A stretch of DNA of 64,000 bases from Halalkalibacter alkalisediminis. Its GTDB lineage: Bacteria; Bacillota; Bacilli; Bacillales; Bacillaceae_D. This document shows positions 25,341-32,392 of the stretch, in pieces (the stretch's first letter is position 1; each line of letters starts with the position of its first letter). The stretch lies in NCBI RefSeq assembly GCF_028610705.1, contig NZ_JAQQWT010000009.1:1-64000 (forward strand). Direction: 5' to 3'. The position numbers were made by a program, and so were the translations under genes. The notes below the pieces were generated by a model, which did not search any database, was not told the DNA's origin, and saw only the letters and a list, made by a program, of their open reading frames with translations.

Positions 25341-26777
25341 ATGGCGACGGATTCCGTCTTAGAAACGTTAAGACTCATTTCGAAAACACTGAACAAAGGA
25401 ATGAAGCTTGAGGAAATGCTTCAATATGTTCTCGAAAGTGTTCTAGAAGTTACCAAGCTAGAGAGTGGCTGGATCTTTCTTGTTGATCAAGCTGGCCACC
25501 ATTCATTAGCAGCCTCATTTGGGTTACCAGCTGGACTGAGCTTTGATCAAAACAAACCTCTATGTGAAGGTGGATGTTGGTGTAAGGATAAATACTACAA
25601 AGGTAGTTTACAAAAAGCCGTGAATATAATGGAATGTCAAAGGTTAGAACGCGTCAAAAAAGAGAAGTGGGGAGAAACCCGAGAAATTAGCCACCACGCA
25701 ACGGTTCCGATCTTTGCAGGAACAGAATCCTTTGGTTTAATGAATGTGGCCTCTCCCAACAAATTACACTTTACGGAGGCAGAACTTGATTTGCTTGAGA
25801 TGGTGGCTTACCAAATCGGGGCAACGGTTAAGCGAGTGGAGTTATTAGAGATTGAACAGAAACGAGCGAGGCTACTTGAATATGTTGGTACCTTCATTTC
25901 GTTTCTACAAAAACAAGAAAATAACCTTGAAATGACTGCCACGAAAATAGTTGATCTTTTTGCTTGGGAACGGTTCACTCTTTCTGTAAACGATAGTGAA
26001 ATAGCCATGGGTGACACAAAGGGAAAAGAAAACTGGAGCACAGAAACAGTCTTTGGTGAAACGCATGTACAAGTAAAAATGTACGATGAGAATAGTGATG
26101 AACAAGACCAGGACTTGGCTGAACAGCTCATTCACCACATTTGCATACAAGCTGAAAAAGAACGTTTAGCTGATCAAAAAAAGGAAATGGCGCGCGTTGA
26201 TGAACGAAATCGCTTGGCCAGAGATTTACATGATTCCGTGAATCAAATGCTGTTTTCTATTTCCTTAACAGCAAAAGGAGCACAAAGGCAAACGTCAGAA
26301 GCAAAAACGAGCGAGGCACTTGCTTTTATTCAGGATTTATCCCAAGAAGCATTAAAAGGGCTAAAGCAGTTAATTTATCAGCTACGATCAGTTGACCTAG
26401 AGGAAGGCATGTTACATGCTTTAAAGCACTATGGACATTTACTTGAAGTAGACGTTCAAGTAAAAATAACAGGGTTGCTAACGTTATCTAAATCGAGTGA
26501 GGAATGCTTGTGGAGAGTCGCGCAGGAAGCGTTAAATAATGTGAAGAAGCATAGCGGTGTGCAAGAGGCGATGATCTCGATTGAAGCAACGAAAGAACAT
26601 GTGAAGATGGAGATAAAAGACCTGGGCTGTGGAGCGACACTAAATGAGCAGATCCACCCAAGATCAACAGGTATTAGTGGAATGAAGGCAAGAGTTGAAG
26701 GGCAAAAAGGGACGTTTGATTGGAAGAGTAATAGAAACAAAGGAACAAGCGTAAAGGTGATCATTCCAAATAACTAA
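25341..26777 (+). CDS. GAF-domain sensor histidine kinase, NarL/LiaS-type
   Basis: Soluble kinase: first GAF domain (about 10-170), a less conserved region (about 175-270), HisKA_3 dimerisation domain with His297 in RDLHDSVNQ, and a HATPase (EALNNVKKHS, GISGMKARVE). No membrane helix. The first GAF contains Cys75, Cys79, Cys81 and Cys99 (CEGGCWC then MECQ), a C-x3-C-x-C-x17-C layout like that of S. aureus AirS (YhcS), a known [2Fe-2S] oxygen/redox sensor; B. subtilis YhcY is the related protein. 478 residues. ATG after GGGAGAGG. Its regulator follows directly. Confidence 0.88.
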   Translation: MATDSVLETLRLISKTLNKGMKLEEMLQYVLESVLEVTKLESGWIFLVDQAGHHSLAASFGLPAGLSFDQNKPLCEGGCWCKDKYYKGSLQKAVNIMECQRLERVKKEKWGETREISHHATVPIFAGTESFGLMNVASPNKLHFTEAELDLLEMVAYQIGATVKRVELLEIEQKRARLLEYVGTFISFLQKQENNLEMTATKIVDLFAWERFTLSVNDSEIAMGDTKGKENWSTETVFGETHVQVKMYDENSDEQDQDLAEQLIHHICIQAEKERLADQKKEMARVDERNRLARDLHDSVNQMLFSISLTAKGAQRQTSEAKTSEALAFIQDLSQEALKGLKQLIYQLRSVDLEEGMLHALKHYGHLLEVDVQVKITGLLTLSKSSEECLWRVAQEALNNVKKHSGVQEAMISIEATKEHVKMEIKDLGCGATLNEQIHPRSTGISGMKARVEGQKGTFDWKSNRNKGTSVKVIIPNN

Positions 26778-26800
26778 AAAGAGAAATGGAGGTAGGAAGA

Positions 26801-27445
26801 TTGCCGATTCGTATTTTAATTGTAGATGACCATCATGTCGTAAGAAAAGGTCTTGTTTATTTTTTAGCGACAGTGGAAGACATTGAAGTGATCGCTGAAG
26901 CAAGTAATGGAGAAGAAGCCCTTAAAAAGTATAAACAAGCGCGACCTGATCTCGTACTTATGGATTTAGATATGCCTGTCATGGATGGAATTGAATGCAC
27001 AAAGAAGATAATAGAAATGGATGAAACGGCTGTTATTCTTATCCTTACGAGTTTTACCGACCAAGATCATGTGATTCCAGCTCTAGAAGCTGGTGCGCTT
27101 GGGTATCAGCTGAAGGATATTGAACCAGAGCAATTAGTTGAAACCATTCAAGCCGTTTATCATGGAGAAAATAGATTACATGAGAAAGTGACGAAGCACC
27201 TATTAACTCGGATATCAAAAACATATACCAATGAACAGAATCGTCTGAACCGTCTTACAGAAAGAGAACGTGATGTTCTGATCGAGGTGACCAAGGGCTA
27301 TAGCAACAAGGAAATTGGCGAAAACCTTCACATTTCTGAAAAAACAGTAAAGACACATATGTCGAACTTACTTGCAAAGCTTGAGCTTGCAGATCGAACT
27401 CAAGCCGCTGTTTTTGCGTTAAAACATCAGCTGAAGAAGAAATAA
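26801..27445 (+). CDS. NarL/FixJ-family response regulator
   Basis: Partner of the preceding kinase. Receiver domain with DDHH (9-12), phospho-acceptor Asp55 in LMDLDMPVMDG and Lys in YQLKD, then a LuxR-type helix-turn-helix (LTERERDVLIEVTKGYSNKE, ISEKTVKTH). I start at the TTG at 26801, 8 bases after GGAGG, giving the usual short N-terminus and 214 residues; an in-frame ATG at 26786 lies upstream of that ribosome site. The adjoining genes are decayed (27589 onward), so the regulon is not apparent from context. Confidence 0.9.
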   Translation: MPIRILIVDDHHVVRKGLVYFLATVEDIEVIAEASNGEEALKKYKQARPDLVLMDLDMPVMDGIECTKKIIEMDETAVILILTSFTDQDHVIPALEAGALGYQLKDIEPEQLVETIQAVYHGENRLHEKVTKHLLTRISKTYTNEQNRLNRLTERERDVLIEVTKGYSNKEIGENLHISEKTVKTHMSNLLAKLELADRTQAAVFALKHQLKKK

Positions 27446-27507
27446 AGGTCGAACCCATTTAACTATACATTTAGAAATGAATCAACAAAAATGATTTTGC
27501 TGATTAG

Positions 27508-27534
27508 AGACGGCTAAGCCGTTTTTTTTTTTTG
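27508..27534 (+). terminator. terminator of the two-component operon
   Basis: ACGGC-taa-GCCGT followed by a run of more than ten Ts. Confidence 0.85.
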
Positions 27535-27588
27535 AAATTTATGTAACTTTTTCGATGTGAAACCGTGGATGTAGGGAAGGAGGTTTCG

Positions 27589-27830
27589 ATGAGAAAGAAT
27601 TTAGATTTAGAACAAATTTACCTGCTTTATATGGAGGATTTATATCGTTCATTCCCTTTGTAAACATGAACAATTGAGCGAGGATGTTGTTCAAGAGACA
27701 TTCTACCCGGGCCTACCTTTATTTAGAAAGCTATCAGGGAGAGGAAGATAAAGCCTTGGTTATTTAAGGTTTCTTATCATACATTCGTTGACTATGGGTG
27801 AAGTTTAAAATGGAATGCTTATATAGGGTG
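27589..27830 (+). pseudogene. decayed ECF sigma factor gene
   Basis: Begins with a good start (AAGGAGG before ATG at 27589) and MRKNLDLEQIYLLYMEDLYR, typical sigma-70 region 2 opening. The homology then continues only by changing frame: CKHEQLSEDVVQETFY, then RAYLYLESYQGEE, then PWLFKVSYHTFVDY. At least three frameshifts and stops separate these pieces. They are conserved ECF region 2 segments. Region 4 is absent, so DNA between this and the anti-sigma remnant has probably been deleted. Not functional. Confidence 0.85.
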
Positions 27831-27849
27831 ATTGTTCAAAACACAAGAG

Positions 27850-27978
27850 GAAGTTGAAATGGAAGAGCACCTTGAAACATGTGTTAATTGTAAAAGTTTA
27901 CTAGATGAAGAGCTAAAGGGGCAAGATGTTTTATTACATGACCAGAATCAACTTAATAAGCAAGAAGATGCTGTGTAG
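27850..27978 (+). pseudogene. remnant of a zinc-binding anti-sigma factor gene
   Basis: In one frame: EEVEMEEHLETCVNCKSLLD, then about 25 polar residues to a TAG. HLETCVNC is the H-x3-C-x2-C zinc motif of the ZAS anti-sigma domain, normally near the N-terminus of a membrane anti-sigma factor. The upstream start and downstream membrane part are missing. It lies directly after the sigma remnant in the order expected for a sigma/anti-sigma operon. Confidence 0.7.
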
Positions 27979-28040
27979 ATTTCTGGAACTGGTATTCTAC
28001 TCCTTCAAGTGGAACGATTTATAATTAAACTTAAATTGGA

Positions 28041-28072
28041 AGAAGAGCGCTTGTAGAAACGAGCGCTCTTCT
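28041..28072. terminator. bidirectional terminator
   Basis: AGAAGAGCGCT / AGCGCTCTTCT with a short loop between the sigma/anti-sigma remnants and the convergent glyoxalase remnant. Confidence 0.7.
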
Positions 28073-28394
28073 TAACGTTTTTCTATTAATTCAATCAGTA
28101 GGCCATTGAATTGAAAGAAAGCGATTTTCCAAGTATCTATCTCATAAGGACCTTCTACAAGAGGGAAGTAAGTATGGTTGTAAATTCGCGACCTCATAGG
28201 CGATATGAAAGTATGGAACGGATGTCTCCTCGTCGCTGATCCAGTTCAACTCTCGTCTCTCTTTTTTTCAAGAATACCATTTCTTCATTCATAGAGGTAA
28301 AAGCTCGATCAAACTCCCAGCCTAGTTGTTCCTCAAATAGCTGCTTTGCTTCAGATAAGCTCTCGACATAAAAGCCAATATGATGGAATTTTAA
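28072..28394 (-). pseudogene. decayed VOC-family (glyoxalase-like) gene
   Basis: Minus-strand reading gives LKFHHIGFYVESLSEAKQLF ... GWEFDRAF ... EMVFLKKRETRVEL, the start of a VOC/glyoxalase module. The frame then shifts to VPYFHIAYEVANLQPYL and shifts again to VEGPYEIDTWKIAFFQFNG followed by LLIELIEKR and TAA. Two frameshifts and no proper start codon (TTA at the expected position). It lies just downstream of the QueA-like gene and probably belonged to that operon. Confidence 0.8.
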
Positions 28395-28395
28395 T

Positions 28396-29418
28396 TTACT
28401 GATCCAGACGCAGCAATAAATTCATATCACCGAATTCATGCCATAAATACCCTTGATGAATCGCTTCCTGATAAGTGCTGAGCAAATGGCTTGAATGGAT
28501 AAAAGCAGAGAGCATGTCAAGATGACTCGCTTCAGTCTCGTGAAAGCCTGTCAATAAACCATCAACGACATGTAAGAGAGAATCTTCCTTAATATGAAGT
28601 GTCGTCTCCCCAGTAACTGGGTGAAGCACAGCATTGGCATCTACCGCACTTTCAAGAGCACGAACAACCGTCGTTCCCACTGCAATGACTTTCGATCCTC
28701 TCGCTTTGGCTGCTTCAATAAGATTTACAACCTCACTAGAAACAGAAAAACGCTCAGGATGCTTGGATGGCTCTGGCCAACGATTATCCCCGTAATAACT
28801 CAAACCAGTGTGAAGCTGGATAAACCCGATTTCAATCCCCTCCTTCTGTAATTTAGCGAGCATCTTCCAGGAAAGAGCGCGTCCGGCAGACGGCATTTCA
28901 ATAGAACCTGGTACGGAGCTAAACACGGTCTGATACGCATCAATCGGCCATTCCTTTTTAATATACTCATACCTGATAGGAGAACCAAATTGATAGAGGA
29001 ACTCATAGAAGTCGTCCCCACTAACGGAAAATTGAATACTCACCAAAGGGGTTTCTAGATTCTTCCTCATGACAAGTCCCTTCACATGATTCGGAAAAGA
29101 AAGGGTGTCACCGATATTAGGTTGGGTACCAATAATGAGGGCTTCCCATGTATTGGATGTGACTTTTCTTGCAAGCCGAACTTCAACTTGGTTAACTGTA
29201 TAGAGGACAGCTGGTATCGTTCGACTGTTATTTAAAATGAGCACATCTCCTTTTTGAAGGTACCGATCTAAGTTCACAAATGACTGGTGAAAGCATTCAC
29301 CGCTCAATCGGTCTTGAACAAGTAACCTCACAGCCTCTCTTTTATTAAGATAATATTCAGCAGGTGTGTCTGCATGTAAGGTTGAAGGAATTTGAAAAGG
29401 GTAAGCTAAATGATTCAT
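28396..29418 (-). CDS. divergent QueA-family protein (SAM:tRNA ribosyltransferase-isomerase paralogue)
   Basis: 340 residues, like QueA, which transfers and isomerises the ribose of SAM onto 7-aminomethyl-7-deazaguanine in tRNA to make epoxyqueuosine. Shared: KREAVRLLVQDR, GDVLILNNSRTIPAVL, YQTVFSSVPGSIEMPSAG, AVGTTVVRALES, LLTGFHETEASHLDMLSAF. Divergent at key places: the canonical TAGLHFT reads SAGRALSW, and LHVGLGTF reads LHTGLSYY. It is not in a ruvB-queA-tgt setting but overlaps an SDR gene by 4 bases (ATGA). A changed substrate is therefore plausible. Intact and probably expressed. Confidence 0.85.
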   Translation of the reverse strand: MNHLAYPFQIPSTLHADTPAEYYLNKREAVRLLVQDRLSGECFHQSFVNLDRYLQKGDVLILNNSRTIPAVLYTVNQVEVRLARKVTSNTWEALIIGTQPNIGDTLSFPNHVKGLVMRKNLETPLVSIQFSVSGDDFYEFLYQFGSPIRYEYIKKEWPIDAYQTVFSSVPGSIEMPSAGRALSWKMLAKLQKEGIEIGFIQLHTGLSYYGDNRWPEPSKHPERFSVSSEVVNLIEAAKARGSKVIAVGTTVVRALESAVDANAVLHPVTGETTLHIKEDSLLHVVDGLLTGFHETEASHLDMLSAFIHSSHLLSTYQEAIHQGYLWHEFGDMNLLLRLDQ

Positions 29419-30143
29419 CTTGCTTCCTCCTTCTTTGAGAACGCTTGAGCTTGAAAACGTTGTCCGTTTATTTCTTTTGCAGCATCTGAAGCTAAATAAC
29501 TAAATACATCAATTACGTCTTTTGGCTGAGCCAGCTCATAATCACAATCAGGAACAGCAATTTGGTGCATAACCGTATCCATCTCACCTGGGTCGACTAA
29601 ATTGATCCGTACGCCGGTTGAATCTAGTTCATCTGCCCACACCTGCGTCATGCCTTCAACAGCAAACTTTGAGACAGCATAAGCTCCCCATTCGGCATAA
29701 CCTGTTTGGCCAACTTCGGATGTTAGGTTTATAATACTCCCAGTACCTCTTGCTAACATTCCTGGTAAGACTCGTTTTGTAACAAGGAAGGGATTAAGAA
29801 GATTGACATCTAGAACCTTTTTAAATTCGTATTCTGGATAATCGCTTAAATAAAGAGGACCAGGTCCGAAAATCGAAGCGTTGTTAATTAAAATATCGAT
29901 CTGTCCAAAATGATGTTCCGTAATGGATACAAACCGTTCTACATCAGCTTGATTAGAGACATCAGCTGTGACTGCAACGACTTCTGCACCTAATTGTTCG
30001 GCTTCTCTTTGAACCGCCTGGATCTCCAGTGCGTTCCTAGAGCATATGGCTAGGTTTGTACCTTGCTTTGCAAAATAAAGGGCTAGGGTTTTGCCAAGAC
30101 CTCGAGATGCACCCGTAATCATCATAACGTTTGAATGTTTCAT
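29415..30143 (-). CDS. short-chain dehydrogenase/reductase
   Basis: Classical SDR, 242 residues. Cofactor loop TGASRGLG, NNAS, catalytic Ser in NLTSEVG, and YAVSK for Tyr and Lys; the acceptor Ser-Arg after the second strand (ICSRN) suggests NADP(H). ATG at 30143 follows AAAGGAG at 7 bases; an upstream GTG (30164) includes that ribosome site in its coding sequence. The stop overlaps the start of the QueA-like gene, so both are coupled. Substrate unknown; it may act on a compound made by, or feeding, the QueA-like protein. Confidence 0.85.
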   Translation of the reverse strand: MKHSNVMMITGASRGLGKTLALYFAKQGTNLAICSRNALEIQAVQREAEQLGAEVVAVTADVSNQADVERFVSITEHHFGQIDILINNASIFGPGPLYLSDYPEYEFKKVLDVNLLNPFLVTKRVLPGMLARGTGSIINLTSEVGQTGYAEWGAYAVSKFAVEGMTQVWADELDSTGVRINLVDPGEMDTVMHQIAVPDCDYELAQPKDVIDVFSYLASDAAKEINGQRFQAQAFSKKEEAR

Positions 30144-30272
30144 TGTGACAGCTCCTTTGTTCACTTGATACCTTCATTTTACGGTCAGAAGATAAATCGG
30201 ACATCGAGAGCTAGGATGAACATATCTACAACTTTTGGAGTAGATGAAATAACGAAAGGTAGGTGAGAGCGT

Positions 30273-30914
30273 TTGTTTGATTATTTTTTTATAGGAATCA
30301 TGCTACTTAGCATCATGACTGGATTAATTGTAGTAGCGATTGTTCTAAAATTTAAAAGAAAAAGAAGATTTGATGTCGCGAAAATTACCCTTTCGGACAT
30401 CGATCAAATGACAGGTCATGAGTTTGAAGAGTACTTGTATGTGTTGATCAAAGCATTGGGCTATGAGACGTATTTAACAAAAAAAAGCCGAGATTTTGGT
30501 GCTGATTTGCTTTTTCGCGACGGAACGGGTCAGTTAACCGTTGTACAAGCGAAACGACTTTCAGAAAAGCTTGGTCTTGATGCGGTTCAAGAAATTTATA
30601 CCGCTCAAGCCTATTATCTAGCAGAAAAAGCGCTGATCATCACCTCTGCTGAGCAGGCCTCTGAGCCGTGTCGGAAATTAGCCGCTGCTACAAAGGTAAA
30701 GATTATTGACCGAGAACAGCTCAGTCAAATCATTAAGCTGTTTAAACGGAATCGGTTTGACGAGGCGCAAGAACTCATTGAAGAATTGTTTGAATGGGTT
30801 GATTTCAAAGCCGAAGATAGTATTGAAGTGATTGAATCAAAAAGAGGACTTGTACAGGCCGGTGAATATTTTTATAAAAGGCCGTCTAATCCGAAGCAGA
30901 GTAGGGCGGAATAG
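30273..30914 (+). CDS. membrane-anchored Mrr-type nuclease domain protein
   Basis: One N-terminal membrane helix (about 3-25: FIGIMLLSIMTGLIVVAIVL) then a basic stretch and an Mrr_cat restriction-endonuclease-like domain (about 45-160). The catalytic set looks complete: MTGHEFEEYLYVLI helix, Asp in DFGADLLF, and QAK in VVQAKR. After the domain comes a helical C-terminus. 213 residues. TTG start after AGGTGAG. Unlike the protein at 24586-25209, it keeps the Gln-x-Lys. No methylase nearby. Divergent from the SDR/QueA-like operon. Confidence 0.78.
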   Translation: MFDYFFIGIMLLSIMTGLIVVAIVLKFKRKRRFDVAKITLSDIDQMTGHEFEEYLYVLIKALGYETYLTKKSRDFGADLLFRDGTGQLTVVQAKRLSEKLGLDAVQEIYTAQAYYLAEKALIITSAEQASEPCRKLAAATKVKIIDREQLSQIIKLFKRNRFDEAQELIEELFEWVDFKAEDSIEVIESKRGLVQAGEYFYKRPSNPKQSRAE

Positions 30915-30956
30915 GACATCTCTATCGGAACATATGCTTCGATATGGGGGTGTGCT

Positions 30957-31103
30957 ATGCTAAAGGCAATTGATTGGCAAATGGTCGCATTTGTAGGAGG
31001 ATCATTATTGCAAGAGTACCTTCGCTTTCAGCATTTACCGCGCGTTTATTATTTTGTAGAAAAGAACCAAAAAGATGAAGATGACGATGACCGAGCCGCC
31101 TAA
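30957..31103 (+). CDS. small protein with acidic tail
   Basis: 48 codons, ATG with GGGGGTG 5 bases upstream, stop inside the terminator. The N-terminal half is moderately hydrophobic (WQMVAFVGGSLLQEYLRF); the C-terminal end is KDEDDDDRAA. Downstream of the Mrr-like gene by 42 bases and probably co-transcribed with it. No homologue recognised; a translated small protein is plausible but unproven. Confidence 0.5.
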   Translation: MLKAIDWQMVAFVGGSLLQEYLRFQHLPRVYYFVEKNQKDEDDDDRAA

Positions 31104-31120
31104 AGGTTCGGTTGTTTTTT
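31090..31120 (+). terminator. terminator after the Mrr-like operon
   Basis: ACCGAGCC / GGTTCGGT hairpin overlapping the stop codon of the small ORF, followed by a T run. Confidence 0.8.
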
Positions 31121-31146
31121 ATCATGAACGAAAAAAGCTGCAAATT

Positions 31147-31175
31147 TATATGTAGGTAAAGGTTACCTACATATA
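31147..31175. repeat. 13-bp palindrome, possible operator
   Basis: TATATGTAGGTAA-agg-TTACCTACATATA, perfect arms with a 3-base centre, no T run. It lies in the 185-base leader before the xylose-binding-protein remnant; operator or hairpin, undecided. Confidence 0.5.
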
Positions 31176-31207
31176 TTCACATAAGATTGATAGCACAAAT
31201 TTTTTTA

Positions 31208-31230
31208 TTGACAATGTTAGTAACTAACAT
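31208..31230 (+). promoter_or_regulatory. -35 box with adjoining palindromic operator
   Basis: TTGACA (31208-31213) followed directly by ATGTTAGTAACTAACAT (31214-31230), an 8-bp palindrome around one base. The TTAGT/ACTAA half-sites resemble those of ROK-family XylR operators, though closer spaced. The -10 is weak. It lies ahead of a truncated xylose-binding protein gene, consistent with a former xylose-regulated promoter. Confidence 0.5.
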
Positions 31231-31288
31231 ACAAAAGCCTTTATTTGTTCAATAATTAGATCTTACACAAACGGAGGGATATCATTGT

Positions 31289-31576
31289 TCAAGCGCTGTT
31301 TCTGGTCAAGATGCAGAATTAAACGGAGTGAAGCGAGTCTTCGATGGGACACAGACGATGACTGTTTATAAATCAATTGATCTAATTGCCAAAAGAGCAG
31401 CAGCAGTAGTTATGCAAGTCGCCACAAAAGAGACGGTAGAAACCAATCAAACCGTTGACAACGGGAAAGCGGAAATTCCGTCTTTTCTCCTTGAACCTAT
31501 TTCAGTTACAAAGAGCAATATAAAAGAAACCGTGATAAAAGATGGTTTCTTATCAGAGAAAGATATTTTTAATTAA
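31289..31576 (+). pseudogene. xylF: C-terminal remnant of a xylose ABC transporter binding protein
   Basis: The frame reads SSAVSGQDAELNGVKRVFDG, TQTMTVYKSIDLIAKRAA, VDNGKAEIPSFLLEPISV, then IKDGFLSEKDIFN: the last 95 or so residues of D-xylose-binding XylF-type proteins (SGQDAE and GTQTMTVYK are characteristic). The first two thirds, including the lipoprotein signal, are missing, and no ATG follows the GGAGGGA ribosome site at 31273-31279, so an internal deletion joined the leader to the 3' end. A GTG at 31328 could start 82 residues but they would not form a binding protein. Confidence 0.82.
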
Positions 31577-31591
31577 ATGTTAGTTTAACTA

Positions 31592-31622
31592 ATCCGCCTT
31601 GCTTTAAGGGCGGATATTTTTT
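31592..31622 (+). terminator. terminator after the xylF remnant
   Basis: ATCCGCC / GGCGGAT with a 10-base loop and six Ts. Confidence 0.88.
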
Positions 31623-31668
31623 GTCTTCTAACATGGTAATTTTCGTATATTTCATTATCAAAATGAAA

Positions 31669-31705
31669 CAAAGGCTTGATCTGCTTATTTACTAGCAAGC
31701 CTTTG
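31669..31705 (-). terminator. terminator of the dgk-dck operon
   Basis: CAAAGGCTTG / CAAGCCTTTG, 25 bases after the dck stop on the minus strand; the following tail is T-rich. Confidence 0.8.
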
Positions 31706-31729
31706 ATAAGATTGAGTAGTTGAATGAAT

Positions 31730-32392
31730 CTAGATTAAGGTTTTCGAATGGATCGTATTACTTATTTTAGCAATAATCGATTCTACTGCTTGTTCATCTT
31801 TGATCAAGTCATAATCCTGAATATTCAAACGAAGGACAGGACAGGATGAAAATTGAGAAATCCACTCCTCATAACGGCCGTGCATTTCTTCCCAATAAGC
31901 AGTTGGAGTGTTTTGCTCCATTTCACGCCCACGCTCCTGAATTCGTCCAATGATGTGATCAAGACTTCCCTCAAGGTAAATCAATACATCAGGGTGTGGG
32001 AAGTAAGGTGTCATAACCATCGCATCAAAAAGGCTCGTGTAGGTTTCATAATCGACCTTTGTCATCGTTCCTTTATCAGCATGCATTTTGGCAAATATCC
32101 CCGTATCCTCGTAGATGGAGCGATCTTGAACGAATCCACCACCAGTCTCAAACATGTTCTTTTGTTCTTTAAAGCGTTCTGCTAGAAAATAAATTTGCAA
32201 ATGGAAGCTCCAACGTTCAAAGTCCGCATAGAACTTGTTCAAATAAGGGTTGTGATCGACATTTTCAAATGATGTGTGAAAGCCAAGTGCGTTTGCGAGA
32301 GCTCTAGTCATCGTTGACTTCCCGACTCCAACCGTACCGGCAATGGTAATAATAGCATTTTCTGGGATGTTGTAATTAGCGCGTAGGTTCAA
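31730..32392 (-). CDS. dck: deoxyadenosine/deoxycytidine kinase
   Basis: Phosphorylates deoxyadenosine and deoxycytidine for dNTP salvage in the cytosol. P-loop GTVGVGKST, the DRSIYED motif following GGGFVQ, and the lid ERGREME are as in B. subtilis Dck. The TTG at 32392, 9 bases after AAAGGAG, gives 220 residues beginning MNLRANYNIPENAI; an ATG nine codons upstream lies ahead of the ribosome site and overlaps dgk further. Second gene of the dgk-dck operon, overlapping dgk by 17 bases. Confidence 0.92.
   Translation of the reverse strand: MNLRANYNIPENAIITIAGTVGVGKSTMTRALANALGFHTSFENVDHNPYLNKFYADFERWSFHLQIYFLAERFKEQKNMFETGGGFVQDRSIYEDTGIFAKMHADKGTMTKVDYETYTSLFDAMVMTPYFPHPDVLIYLEGSLDHIIGRIQERGREMEQNTPTAYWEEMHGRYEEWISQFSSCPVLRLNIQDYDLIKDEQAVESIIAKISNTIHSKTLI

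Noticed and set aside
27589-31576. Idea that all frameshifts in this window are sequencing errors
   Set aside because: The sigma and xylF remnants lack whole domains, which indels in homopolymers cannot explain; essential genes such as metK and leuS are intact. The single rsgA2 shift remains ambiguous.
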